In this document: piece after piece, positions 54,919 to 63,253 of the stretch
How positions within the stretch are numbered: the first letter of the stretch is position 1
How the letters are laid out: every line of letters starts with the position of its first letter
Source of the DNA: Pseudovibrio axinellae
GTDB taxonomy: Bacteria > Pseudomonadota > Alphaproteobacteria > Rhizobiales > Stappiaceae
Assembly: GCF_900110875.1 (NCBI RefSeq)
Contig: NZ_FOFM01000002.1
Location: forward strand, 186,001 to 250,000
Direction: 5' to 3'
DNA length: 64,000 nucleotides
The notes under the pieces: model-generated
What the model was told of the DNA's origin: nothing
Databases searched by the model: none
The model's input: only the letters and a program-made list of their open reading frames with translations
Position numbers and translations under genes: made by a program

Positions 54919-55776
54919 CTAAACATATATTTCAATTAGCAAAACTTCTGGCGGACATAAAAATCGAATTGGGAGACCAGAACACCCCAGACCACTTCCG
55001 ACGATCAAAGTGCTTTCGTTTTCCTCAAAAGCTCCTCTTGCATATTTTAGATCAAGTCTAGACGGAATTGTTAATGCACCGATAAAGGGCAGCCGCACCT
55101 GACCTCCATGAGTATGCCCACTTATCGTTACATCCACATGGTCTTTTGACTTCACAAAAATGTCGGGCTCGTGCGCCAGCAGAACTCTTAAGGCAGCATC
55201 CTCTTCAACCAGGCTCAAGGCTGCATCAAGATCATCTCGGCGCCCACTCCCATGAAGTTGCTCAGCTTTTCCGTATTGATCACCAAGTCCTATGAACCAC
55301 ACATGAGAGTTTCCACGCGTAGAGACACGCAGCGCCCTGTTTTCTAGAACCGTCACCCCGTTTGCTTCTAAAGCCTCTCTGGCTTCCTCTCCTCCTTCCA
55401 ACCAATCATGATTACCCAAAACACCTAAAACGCCCAGAGGAGCCCTTAAAGCCGACATTGGCTTAGCCCATGCAGATGCCGTCTCCAGCGGTTTTGCAAA
55501 TGGACTGTGCATTCCAGTGTGATAGTCGCCGAGCAGCGCGACAACATCTGCATCCAACTCATTCACACGAGTAACAATCCGTGTAATCCGCTCTGGCCCC
55601 ATCCAGGGCCAGCAAGCATGTAGATCTGTAATGACGGCGACCTTCAGAGGTTTTTGCCCCAACGCTTCAGGAGATTTAACGACTTTATGTCGCACGACTT
55701 TGAGCAATAAAAGCGGCTCGACAAAAACCGCATACATGCCAAGTACAACAACAAAAATGAAAATGAAGGCCAGCAT
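54919..55776 (-). CDS. Membrane-anchored metallophosphoesterase
   Basis: A 285-residue calcineurin-like phosphoesterase. One N-terminal membrane segment (about 1-20) precedes the five metal-site motifs: ITDLHACW (D-x-H), ALLGDYHTG (GD), LGNHDW (GNHD), LAHEPD (H) and SGHTHGGQ (GHxH). The layout matches the YkuE/LpxH-like phosphoesterases that act at the membrane; the substrate is unknown. I start at ATG 55776 with AGGAGG upstream; a longer frame adds 15 residues without support. Confidence 0.87.
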   Translation of the reverse strand: MLAFIFIFVVVLGMYAVFVEPLLLLKVVRHKVVKSPEALGQKPLKVAVITDLHACWPWMGPERITRIVTRVNELDADVVALLGDYHTGMHSPFAKPLETASAWAKPMSALRAPLGVLGVLGNHDWLEGGEEAREALEANGVTVLENRALRVSTRGNSHVWFIGLGDQYGKAEQLHGSGRRDDLDAALSLVEEDAALRVLLAHEPDIFVKSKDHVDVTISGHTHGGQVRLPFIGALTIPSRLDLKYARGAFEENESTLIVGSGLGCSGLPIRFLCPPEVLLIEIYV

Positions 55777-55876
55777 TACGCCTCCTAAGAGCGCCTCGTG
55801 AAAGAGTATTCCATATACCAAAAAGGCTTACAAAATGAGGTTGAGCATCTGATAGTGGAACACTTTCCTAAGACGC

Positions 55877-55908
55877 AAAAAACCCCGCTGATTTCTCAGC
55901 GGGGTTTT
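55877..55908 (-). terminator. Intrinsic terminator after rplS
   Basis: On the minus strand CCCCGCTGA-GAAA-TCAGCGGGG then TTTTTT; a 9-bp stem with A/T-extended base. It ends the ffh-to-rplS operon, 29 nt beyond the rplS stop. Confidence 0.92.
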
Positions 55909-55936
55909 AGAAACCAAACAGGTTTGCGAGTAAATC

Positions 55937-56398
55937 TTACTCTGCAGAACCTTCAGCTTCAGCAACCTTAGCAGCAGCTTTTGCAGCTTTTGCTTCAGCA
56001 GCAATAGCACGAGCTTCTTCGTTAAGGCGCTTTGCGCGTACGTTGGTAGCTTCAACAATACGTGCAGACTTACCGCGACGCTCACGCAGGTAGTAAAGCT
56101 TCGCACGACGGACACGACCGCGGCGAATAACTTCCACGCCTTCAACCATTGGGCTGAAGATTGGGAATACACGCTCTACACCTTCGCCGTAAGAAATCTT
56201 ACGAACTGTGAAGCTTTCGTTGATGCCGCCGCCGGAGCGTGCGATGCATACGCCTTCATAGGCCTGCACACGAGTACGAGTACCTTCAGTAACGCGTACG
56301 AGAACACGTACGGTGTCACCTGGGGAGAACTCAGGAAGCTTACGCTTACCTTCGATGCGAGCCATTTCTTCGGCGTCGAGCTGCTCAATGATATTCAT
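55937..56398 (-). CDS. rplS: 50S ribosomal protein L19
   Basis: A 153-residue L19. [42 protein letters not shown] and [37 protein letters not shown] are the conserved core. E. coli L19 has 115 residues; here an Ala/Lys/Glu tail of about 30 residues is added. Start ATG 56398 has GGAAGAAA upstream. A 205-bp gap upstream, with three hairpins, separates it from trmD. Confidence 0.97.
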   Translation of the reverse strand: MNIIEQLDAEEMARIEGKRKLPEFSPGDTVRVLVRVTEGTRTRVQAYEGVCIARSGGGINESFTVRKISYGEGVERVFPIFSPMVEGVEVIRRGRVRRAKLYYLRERRGKSARIVEATNVRAKRLNEEARAIAAEAKAAKAAAKVAEAEGSAE

Positions 56399-56431
56399 GG
56401 CAGTTTCTTCCATTATAAATATTGGTCAGAG

Positions 56432-56566
56432 CGTCCCGCAATGATCAAGCCATCGGGACGAGTACACCAAACCTTGGCATATGCCGGGAAGTGAAGTGGA
56501 ACTAAGACCCTAACGGTAAACGTTAGACAGAATCCACTCCGGTCGGCGCGGGTTTACCGGATTTTT
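56432..56566 (-). promoter_or_regulatory. Structured rplS leader with three hairpins
   Basis: In the 205 bp between trmD and rplS I see hairpins CGTCCCG...CGGGACG (56432-56460, 34 nt from the rplS start), CTAACG-N5-CGTTAG (56510-56526) and TCCGGT...ACCGGA (56538-56561). L19 leaders autoregulate in some bacteria; this one matches no family I can name. Structures are read by eye; regulation is inferred. Confidence 0.4.
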
Positions 56567-56603
56567 GTTGGCTTGTCATGATAAAAGTGTAAAAACCAAC
56601 TTA

Positions 56604-57305
56604 TCAACGGTTATTCTTTAAGTAATTCTGCCAAAGGTCTGGTCGACGTTCTTCAGTTATCTTTTCAGAGATCTCTAAACGCCACTGATCAATTAATTTA
56701 TGATTGCCGCTTTTAAGCACTGCCGGAATCTCGCGGCCTTCAAAGTCAACAGGGCGCGTATAGTGTGGGTGCTCCAACAAGCCGTTCTCAAAACTCTCAG
56801 ACTCACCGCTCTCTTTATTCCCCATAACTCCAGGAAGAAGACGAACGATACTATCTAAAAGCACATGAGCCGCCACTTCGCCGCCTGAGAGTATATAATC
56901 GCCGATTGACACTTCTTCGAGCTGACGGCCTTCAATAACGCGCTCATCGACTCCCTCAAATCGACCGCATACAATCACAATACCTGGGCCATCAGCCAGC
57001 TCACGCGCCTTCGCCTGAGTAAGCGGCTTACCGCGAGGGCTCATAAGCAGGCGCGGACGCAGGTCATTCTCTTCAGTGACATCATCGATGGCTTTACCAA
57101 GAATGTCAGGTCGCAGAACCATTCCAGCTCCGCCCCCGGCAGGCGTATCATCAACAGAGCGGTGCTTATCCGTCGCGCAATCTCGGATATTGTGCGCGCT
57201 CAATGACCAGTCTCCCCGCTCCATCGCGCGGCCAGACATGCTCATTCCCAGGTTCCCAGGAAACATCTCAGGATAAAGGGTCAATACAGATGCACGAAAG
57301 CTCAT
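56604..57305 (-). CDS. trmD: tRNA (guanine-N1)-methyltransferase TrmD
   Basis: TrmD makes m1G37 in tRNAs, preventing +1 frameshifts. The 233-residue SPOUT methyltransferase shows [38 protein letters not shown], the trefoil-knot SAM site [11 protein letters not shown] and [13 protein letters not shown], then [31 protein letters not shown] start at ATG 57305, AGGA 6 nt upstream. Confidence 0.96.
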   Translation of the reverse strand: MSFRASVLTLYPEMFPGNLGMSMSGRAMERGDWSLSAHNIRDCATDKHRSVDDTPAGGGAGMVLRPDILGKAIDDVTEENDLRPRLLMSPRGKPLTQAKARELADGPGIVIVCGRFEGVDERVIEGRQLEEVSIGDYILSGGEVAAHVLLDSIVRLLPGVMGNKESGESESFENGLLEHPHYTRPVDFEGREIPAVLKSGNHKLIDQWRLEISEKITEERRPDLWQNYLKNNR

Positions 57306-57379
57306 GGTGATCCTGCTATTGTTGTATTCATCGAGATTGCAATAACTCAATTCCCGCTAAAAAAAAAGCAAACAAAACT

Positions 57380-57583
57380 TCAGGCAGGGAGGATGAACAA
57401 AGCCGCAAGGGCAAATATGAAGAGCATCACTGCAGCGGCAATCCCAAGTTTCCACAATCTAGCCCGCCAACGCAGGAATTCGTTGTCGTCACGAACAGCT
57501 AGCATGCGATAGAAATAGAAAATGGACAGTGATAATGCCACTACTGTAGCGATTGCTTGAGCAGTGTTGAACACCGACAGCAT
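57380..57583 (-). CDS. Small two-helix membrane protein, unknown
   Basis: A 67-residue protein I do not recognise. Two membrane helices (about 7-27 and 45-66) flank a short charged loop (VRDDNEFLRWRARLWKLG). Ribosome-binding site GGGGGAG lies 4 nt before the ATG, as strong as any in the window. It follows the 82-residue gene with a 9-bp gap, and precedes trmD by 74 bp, all on one strand. Confidence 0.6.
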   Translation of the reverse strand: MLSVFNTAQAIATVVALSLSIFYFYRMLAVRDDNEFLRWRARLWKLGIAAAVMLFIFALAALFILPA

Positions 57584-57592
57584 CTGCTCCCC

Positions 57593-57841
57593 CTAATTTA
57601 GGATAGAGATTTGGGAGAGTATTTCATGGATGCTTTCGCTTGGCTCCCCAAAAACCATCCCGAAAGCGAGGAAGCTAAGCCCAAGCAGAATAAAATACGA
57701 AAGAAATCGAAGTGACTTCCGAAGGTTAAGAAGAAAATCACCCTTCGTCTTTGATGCACAGGCATTAATCCAGAAAACGCCACTCATCGTCACACAGAAG
57801 AACGCGACTGCAAAAACTATCAGTAGAACGGCAGTAAGCAT
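57593..57841 (-). CDS. Small membrane protein, unknown
   Basis: An 82-residue protein I do not recognise: a first membrane helix (about 3-25), a basic loop with ACASKTKGDF, and a second helix (about 45-66), then a polar tail. GGAT lies upstream of the ATG. It sits between rimM and trmD, an interval usually empty or short in relatives, and forms a two-gene unit with the next small gene. Confidence 0.55.
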   Translation of the reverse strand: MLTAVLLIVFAVAFFCVTMSGVFWINACASKTKGDFLLNLRKSLRFLSYFILLGLSFLAFGMVFGEPSESIHEILSQISILN

Positions 57842-57935
57842 AAAATTATCCGAAATATGATCATTGATTTCCGGGTAGCATGCTAGAACATTAATTAGGC
57901 GTCAATTTCTGAAATAAGAAGTTTCTAAGCCCTAT

Positions 57936-58493
57936 TTATACCGGCTCAGAACCATCTTCCGGCTCTTTCTCACCTTCCTCATAAAAGCCGGTCGGAGCAT
58001 GAATCTCCATATATCCTTCATCAAGGTCAATGACTGGGACAACAGCTTTTGTGAATGGAAACATGAGAGAGTTGCCACTTTTTGGAGCAACTTCAATCAA
58101 CTCGCCAGCGCCAAAATTCAAAAGTGTAAGAACTGTCCCAATCACATCACCATTCTCATTAACGGCTTTCAGGCCAATGAGATCAGTGTGATAGAACTCG
58201 TCTTCGTCTTCTGTTTCAGGGAGTTTTTCGCGAGCAATATAAAGCTTCAACCCATTAAGCGCTTCAGCTTCATTACGGTCATTCACGCCTTCGAACTTAG
58301 TTACTACCACATTCTTTTGGACGCGTGCCCGTTTCACTTTGAATTTGCGATTACCGTCTTCGCTTTCCAGCTTACCGTAATCGCCAAAAGAAAGCGGGTC
58401 ATCGCCAAAAGGCTTGACCCGCACTTCTCCACGTATGCCGTGAGCAGCCCCGATCTGAGCCATTAGAATGCGGTCTTCAGGCGTGTTTGCCAT
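57936..58493 (-). CDS. rimM: 16S rRNA processing protein RimM
   Basis: RimM helps assemble the 30S head around S19. The 185-residue protein has the RimM domain (MAQIGAAHGIRGEVRVKPFGDDPLSFG, FEGVNDRNEAEALNGLKLYI) and the PRC-barrel domain (FYHTDLIGLKAVNENGDVIGTVLTLLNFGAGELIEVAP, MFPFTKAVVPVIDLDEGYM). It follows rpsP by 36 bp, as usual in this operon. A polar acidic tail is added. Confidence 0.94.
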   Translation of the reverse strand: MANTPEDRILMAQIGAAHGIRGEVRVKPFGDDPLSFGDYGKLESEDGNRKFKVKRARVQKNVVVTKFEGVNDRNEAEALNGLKLYIAREKLPETEDEDEFYHTDLIGLKAVNENGDVIGTVLTLLNFGAGELIEVAPKSGNSLMFPFTKAVVPVIDLDEGYMEIHAPTGFYEEGEKEPEDGSEPV

Positions 58494-58529
58494 TGCCGGC
58501 GTCTCCTTATCAGATCGGGTATGCTTAAC

Positions 58530-58925
58530 TTATTCGGAAGTTGCTTCTTCGCCAGCTGCCGCAGCTTCTTCAGCAGCAGCTTTTGCTTCAGCTTCTGCTG
58601 CCAACTTCTCGTCAAGACGCTCTTGAGCTTTCTTGCCGAGCTTAGCTTTGTTAGGGTTGTTGCGTGGCTCACGCTTCAACAGGCCAGCTACGTCGAGGAA
58701 GCGGTGTACGCGGTCAGTTGGCTGTGCGCCATTACCAAGCCAATGCTTGATGCGCTCTTCGTTCAGCTCAACGCGGTTTTCAGCGTCTTTAGGAAGCATT
58801 GGGTTGTAGCGACCAACAACTTCGATAAAACGGCCGTCGCGCGGGGAGCGAACGTCTGCAATTACGATACGGTAGAAAGGACGCTTTTTAGCACCACCGC
58901 GTGCCAGGCGAATTTTTGTAGCCAT
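58530..58925 (-). CDS. rpsP: 30S ribosomal protein S16
   Basis: A 131-residue S16: [43 protein letters not shown] is the conserved start, and [14 protein letters not shown] continues. E. coli S16 has 82 residues; the extra is a Lys/Ala/Glu tail. Chorismate mutase lies 20 bp upstream, rimM 36 bp downstream. Confidence 0.97.
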   Translation of the reverse strand: MATKIRLARGGAKKRPFYRIVIADVRSPRDGRFIEVVGRYNPMLPKDAENRVELNEERIKHWLGNGAQPTDRVHRFLDVAGLLKREPRNNPNKAKLGKKAQERLDEKLAAEAEAKAAAEEAAAAGEEATSE

Positions 58926-58945
58926 TGTTTATTACTCCTAGGTAT

Positions 58946-59263
58946 TCAGTCTGTGCTGTGTTCAGCAGCAATAGCTTCATGATGCCGAATAACTTCCTTC
59001 ACAATGAAGTTCAGGAATTTTTCAGCAAAGTCAGGATCAAGATTGGCATCGGTCGCTAAACGACGCAGACGCTCAATCTGAAGTTTTTCACGGGCTGGAT
59101 CAGCCGGTGGAAGGCCGTGGCTTGCCTTAAGCTCACCAACTGCCTGAGTGCAGCGAAATCGTTCAGCCAACATGTGCACCAAAGCCGCATCAATGTTGTC
59201 TATACTGGAACGAAGCGCACCAAGGACTACCTTGGCTTCTTCAGTCTTTTCGATCTCACTCAA
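58946..59263 (-). CDS. Chorismate mutase (AroQ class)
   Basis: A 105-residue all-helical chorismate mutase, converting chorismate to prephenate for Phe/Tyr. The AroQ layout is visible: LRSSIDNIDAALVHMLAERFRCTQAVGELKA (helix 1 with the binding Arg), then DPAREKLQIERLRRLATDANLD and AEKFLNFIVKEVIRHHEAI. The start is TTG 59263, directly after the ffh stop, so it is translationally coupled to ffh. The gene is a common member of this operon in Alphaproteobacteria. Confidence 0.9.
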   Translation of the reverse strand: MSEIEKTEEAKVVLGALRSSIDNIDAALVHMLAERFRCTQAVGELKASHGLPPADPAREKLQIERLRRLATDANLDPDFAEKFLNFIVKEVIRHHEAIAAEHSTD

Positions 59264-60793
59264 TTACTTTTTCCCCTTGCCAAGCCCTGGCAAACCAGCA
59301 GCGCCACCAAGACCAGGCAACTTCGGCCCGCCGACACCCGGCAAGCCTTTAGGCATTTCCATGCCACCTGGCAGCTGTCCAGCTTTCGCCATTTGCTCAA
59401 GAGCTTTGGGGTCAATGTTCGGCATTCCGCCGCCCATGCCAGGCATGCCGCCACCCATGGCACCCATCATCTTGCCAAGCATGCCCTTGCCTTTGCCCTT
59501 ACCCATAGCCTTCATCATATCGGCCATTTGGCGGTGCATTTTCAAAAGCTTATTGACTTCAGCAACCTGCACACCAGAACCAGCAGCAATACGTTTCTTA
59601 CGGCTTGCTTTCAAAAGTTCAGGCTTGGCACGTTCCTTCTTGGTCATAGATGAGATGATCGCCATCTGGCGTTTGAACATGTTTTCATCAAGGTTGGCCG
59701 CAGCAAGCTGCTTCTTCATTTTGCCAACACCCGGAAGCATGCCCATCATGCCGGACATGCCACCCATCTTTTCCATCTGCTTCAGCTGTTCAGAAAGATC
59801 ATTCAGGTCGAAGTGACCCTTCTGCATCTTCCGAGCCATCTCAGCGGCTTGTTCCGCATCAATCGCTTCAGCAGCCTTTTCAACGAGCGAAACAATGTCG
59901 CCCATTCCAAGGATGCGATCAGCAATACGCTTTGGGTGGAAATCTTCAAGTTCATCTGATTTTTCACCGGTACCAATCAGCTTGATCGGCTTACCGGTAA
60001 CAGCACGCATGGAAAGAGCCGCACCACCACGACCATCACCATCCATACGGGTAAGCATGATACCAGTAATGGAGCAGCGCTCGTCAAAGTTCTTCGCTAG
60101 ATTGACGGCATCCTGACCAGTCAGAGCATCAGCGACCAGAAGAACTTCATGTGGGTTGGAAGCAGCTTTGATCTGCTCCATTTCCAACATAAGTGGCTCA
60201 TCAATATGACCGCGACCAGCCGTATCAAGCATAACAACGTCATAGCCACCAAGCTTTGCGGCATTCAATGCGCGCTTGGCGATATCTACTGGTTGCTGTC
60301 CCTCAATGATTGGGAGCGTATCTACATCGTTCTGCTCACCAAGCACTTTCAGCTGCTCTTGCGCTGCCGGCCGGCGCGTATCAAGAGAAGCCATAAGAAC
60401 TTTGCGTTTATCGCGCAGTGTCAAACGGCGTGCAATTTTACCGGTTGCGGTGGTTTTACCTGCACCCTGCAGACCAACCATCATGATGCAGACCGGAGCC
60501 GGCGCATTTAGGTCAATCGGATGAGAGTCTTCACCGAGCATCTCAACAAGCTGGTCATGAACGATCTTAACGACCATCTGCCCCGGCTTAATCGACTTAA
60601 CAACCTCAGCACCAACAGCGCGGTGTTTCACCTTATCGACAAAAGAACGCACGATCGGCAACGCCACATCAGCCTCGATGAGCGCGCGACGCACTTCGCG
60701 CAGAGCTTCATTGACATCGGATTCAGAAAGCGCACCACGTTTTGTGAGCTTATCAAGAATGCCGCCTAGGCGATCTGACAGATTATCGAACAT
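59264..60793 (-). CDS. ffh: Signal recognition particle protein Ffh
   Basis: Ffh is the SRP54 GTPase that targets membrane proteins during translation. The 509-residue protein has the N domain (1-95), the G domain with G1 GLQGAGKTT (107-115), DTRRPAAQEQL, DTAGRGHIDE and TRMDGDGRGGAAL, and the Met-rich M domain (about 310-430) that binds signal sequences and SRP RNA. A Gly/Met/Pro-rich tail (GGGMPGMGGGMP, PGLGGAAGLPGLGKGKK) is added. It is the first gene of the operon to rplS. A candidate small RNA lies upstream. Confidence 0.97.
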   Translation of the reverse strand: MFDNLSDRLGGILDKLTKRGALSESDVNEALREVRRALIEADVALPIVRSFVDKVKHRAVGAEVVKSIKPGQMVVKIVHDQLVEMLGEDSHPIDLNAPAPVCIMMVGLQGAGKTTATGKIARRLTLRDKRKVLMASLDTRRPAAQEQLKVLGEQNDVDTLPIIEGQQPVDIAKRALNAAKLGGYDVVMLDTAGRGHIDEPLMLEMEQIKAASNPHEVLLVADALTGQDAVNLAKNFDERCSITGIMLTRMDGDGRGGAALSMRAVTGKPIKLIGTGEKSDELEDFHPKRIADRILGMGDIVSLVEKAAEAIDAEQAAEMARKMQKGHFDLNDLSEQLKQMEKMGGMSGMMGMLPGVGKMKKQLAAANLDENMFKRQMAIISSMTKKERAKPELLKASRKKRIAAGSGVQVAEVNKLLKMHRQMADMMKAMGKGKGKGMLGKMMGAMGGGMPGMGGGMPNIDPKALEQMAKAGQLPGGMEMPKGLPGVGGPKLPGLGGAAGLPGLGKGKK

Positions 60794-60930
60794 GCCGTTC
60801 CTTTAACAAATTCGTTTTTCCGAAACGATGGAGGTGCAGTTTAAACGACTAACACGTTCCAACTTCAGGTGAGTTGCTTTACCGCTGACTTTCACTCATG
60901 CACTCGCCGTATCATGCGAACTTACATAGC

Positions 60931-61038
60931 AAAAAATCACCCGAGGGCGCATCGCGCTGTCGGGTGTTGATCTCTGGGATCGCTTTATACCTTTTCGGGT
61001 CCCAGTCAATGGCTCAAGAACAAACCTGTTCAGAATTC
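60931..61038 (-). ncRNA. Candidate small RNA (~108 nt) upstream of ffh
   Basis: On the minus strand, a promoter at 61073-61045 would start an RNA near 61038. The RNA has hairpins GAACA-GGTT-TGTTC (61031-61018), CTGGGA...TCCCAG (61005-60974) and a terminator: CACCCGA-CA-GCGC-GAT-GCGC-CC-TCGGGTG (60966-60938) followed by TTTTTT (60936-60931). The terminator lies 138 nt before the ffh ATG, so the element could also be an attenuator for ffh. It is not SRP RNA: the GGAAGGAAGCAGCC-type loop is absent. Boundaries are inferred. Confidence 0.55.
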
Positions 61039-61044
61039 CAGCAC

Positions 61045-61073
61045 TAACTAGTTCTTCCGAGCAAGTGAGTCAA
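61045..61073 (-). promoter_or_regulatory. Promoter for the small-RNA candidate
   Basis: TTGACT (61073-61068), a 17-nt spacer, TAGTTA (61050-61045) on the minus strand; a start near 61038 follows. Good -35 and spacing, fair -10. Confidence 0.6.
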
Positions 61074-61163
61074 GCCAGAAGGCATTATTATTTTTGAAAA
61101 GAACCACTGAAAACCCAGTAAATTCCCATGATTGCCCGCATACAGCAGATCTCGTAGCTTGGT

Positions 61164-62189
61164 ATGACCACAGACCTCACTGGACCAGTAATGATCAAGA
61201 TACTCTTTGGCTTTCTTATTGTACTTGCGGTTGTTGTTTGGGGTTATGGTTGGGCCACCAATCAATTCACCCCTATCACCGTGAGTTTCTCGCCTTCACA
61301 AATAACAGGCGACGTTGAGCGATACCTAAGAGAAAAAGAGGCTAAGTTTCTTGATATAAAGCCTGGCCTTGAAAAGCAAATTATCTGGAATGACCCGCAA
61401 ACCAAAGAAAAGACGCGCTATTCTGTTATTTACATTCATGGTTTTTCTGCCAGCAAAGAAGAAATTAGACCCGTACCGGACAATGTTGCATCGCTGCTCG
61501 GAGCAAACCTATATTTCACTCGCCTTCCTGGGCACGGCCGTACAAGCGCCGCTATGTTGGAGGCCTCATATAATGATTGGGTCGACGACTTAGCTGAGGC
61601 AATCGAGATTGGCAGGAGAATTGGTGAAGAAGTAATTATAATTTGTACGTCTTTGGGCGGCACTTTAACTGGATGGGCGGCCATGGATGCGCCCGCACAG
61701 CAAAAAGATGTTGTTGCGATAGTATTTGTCTCGCCAGTCTTTAAGATTTATGCCAGTGGCAGTTTTATGCTCACCGCTCCTTACGCAGACATCATAGTCC
61801 CACTCGCAATAGGCCCTTATCGCAATACCGACCCTAATGCTGATATGGACAAACTTTATGCTTGGAATATTTGCTACCCAAATGAAGCTTTGCTTCCTCT
61901 AGCCCAATTCATCAAGCTGGTGTCCATTGCTAAACCGGAAGCAGCTAAGATACCTGCCCTATTCATATATGATCCCAACGATATCGTTTCTGATGAAACC
62001 GTGACAGCCAGTTACTTCGAAAAATGGGGCGCGCAGAAAGACAGGCTGATCATCAAGCAATCAGGTGATCCCAACAATCATGTTATTGCCGGAGATTTAT
62101 ATAGTCCGGGCAACAACATTATCGTGACAAATAAGATTATGACGTGGCTGAGTACAATGGGCATTCAGGGTCTTAGCGAAAAACTCTGA
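61164..62189 (+). CDS. Membrane-anchored alpha/beta hydrolase
   Basis: A 341-residue alpha/beta hydrolase (esterase/lipase-like). An N-terminal membrane segment (about 10-32) anchors the enzyme toward the periplasm. IYIHGFSAS (about 89-97) forms the oxyanion hole; the nucleophile is in CTSLGG (Ser163), with Cys in place of the first Gly of GxSxG. The acid is in YDPNDIVSDET and the base in DPNNHVIAGD. The substrate is unknown. Met10 is an alternative start. A decayed copy lies directly downstream. Confidence 0.82.
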   Translation: MTTDLTGPVMIKILFGFLIVLAVVVWGYGWATNQFTPITVSFSPSQITGDVERYLREKEAKFLDIKPGLEKQIIWNDPQTKEKTRYSVIYIHGFSASKEEIRPVPDNVASLLGANLYFTRLPGHGRTSAAMLEASYNDWVDDLAEAIEIGRRIGEEVIIICTSLGGTLTGWAAMDAPAQQKDVVAIVFVSPVFKIYASGSFMLTAPYADIIVPLAIGPYRNTDPNADMDKLYAWNICYPNEALLPLAQFIKLVSIAKPEAAKIPALFIYDPNDIVSDETVTASYFEKWGAQKDRLIIKQSGDPNNHVIAGDLYSPGNNIIVTNKIMTWLSTMGIQGLSEKL

Positions 62190-62225
62190 TTACAGCGCAA
62201 GAGAGTCCTTCCAAAGAGCTTCATA

Positions 62226-63244
62226 CTTATTGTTTTTGCCAGCTTCCCCTCACTCGTTTCTTTGCCATGGCCCATTCAAGCCAAAGAGCGTCTTAGGCGA
62301 AAGCTTAGCGCTTATCTCCTCAAAACACGTCTCCCACATGCTTCGATTTAATACTTCTGCCAAGGGGGGATGAATTTCTAGACCTCCGCCAGGGCACCGC
62401 TAAGCGAATTATTTGGTTCGACGATAAAAAAGATAGCAAAACCCCACTGTCTATCATCTATATACCTGGTTTTTCAGCAAGCAGTTATGCGATCCATCCT
62501 GTTTCAGGCCGCGTCGCACATGCAATGGAAGCCAACCTTTATTACACTCGGCTGACAGGACACGATCGCACCGGCGAAGCTTTGGCTGAAGCTACCTTAT
62601 ATGACAGGATCAACGACCTTGCAGAAGCCGTCGAAATTGGTCGCCAAATCGGTGAAAAAATAATCATTGTATCCACCTCAACAGGCGCAACGTTGTCGGC
62701 ATGGCTTGCCATGCAAGGCCACCACTGAATGAAGATGTCGCGGCAATGGTGTTTCTCTCGCCAAACTTCGGCTTAAAAGCTGCAGGAGGCTTTCTCCGCG
62801 ATATACCATTTGCAAGAAAGTATGTGCCTTTGGCCCTAGGCAAAGCTCGAACATTGTTCACCAAGCCGTCAAAAGCAGAACGGCTTGGGTGGGCCCATCA
62901 GCTATCCAAACGTGGCATTCCTACCGTTGGCAGCATCTATCACCGTTGTGCAGGAGTAAGATCCTGTAAAAGCAACTGCTCCATCGCTATTTATCTATAG
63001 CGAGAAAGATGAAACCGTTGACGCAGCCTTGACCGATATACACTTTGAGAAAGGAGGCGCGCACAAGCAGAGACTGATCGTTGCAACATCAGGTGATCCG
63101 AACAACCATGTCATCGCAGGCGATATCCTCAGCCCACAAAACAATGACCTCTTGGTTTCAACTATAGTGGAATCGCTTAACGCCAACCATCGGCTCCTGC
63201 AAGTGATAAACGGGCAAGTGCTCTTTTGCCCGTCCACCCCTTAA
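62226..63244 (+). pseudogene. Decayed tandem copy of the alpha/beta hydrolase
   Basis: Pieces in different frames match the upstream hydrolase in order. Frame around 62367-62728 reads EFLDLRQGTAKRIIW, IYIPGFSAS, NLYYTRLTGHDRTGEAL and IIVSTSTGATL (nucleophile site), then stops. Homology resumes in another frame at about 62725 (DVAAMVFLSPNFGLKAAGG ... YVPLALG) and shifts back at about 62966 (APSLFIYSEKDETVD ... SGDPNNHVIAGD). That is at least two frameshifts plus a damaged N-terminus. The catalytic Ser, Asp and His segments are still readable, so decay is fairly recent or the gene is under relaxed selection. Confidence 0.82.
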
Positions 63245-63253
63245 ACAGAGAGC

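Larger units (their letters stand above)
60794..61163. other. 370-bp intergenic region ffh / hydrolase
   Basis: The region between divergent ffh and the hydrolase contains the small-RNA candidate and its promoter, and otherwise no coding frame with a ribosome-binding site. Confidence 0.6.

Noticed and set aside
55828-56172. 114-codon minus-strand frame over the rplS end
   Set aside because: It is another frame of rplS and of its terminator region.
60931-61038. SRP RNA (ffs) next to ffh
   Set aside because: The conserved SRP RNA apical loop sequence is absent; the structure has three short hairpins instead of one long rod.
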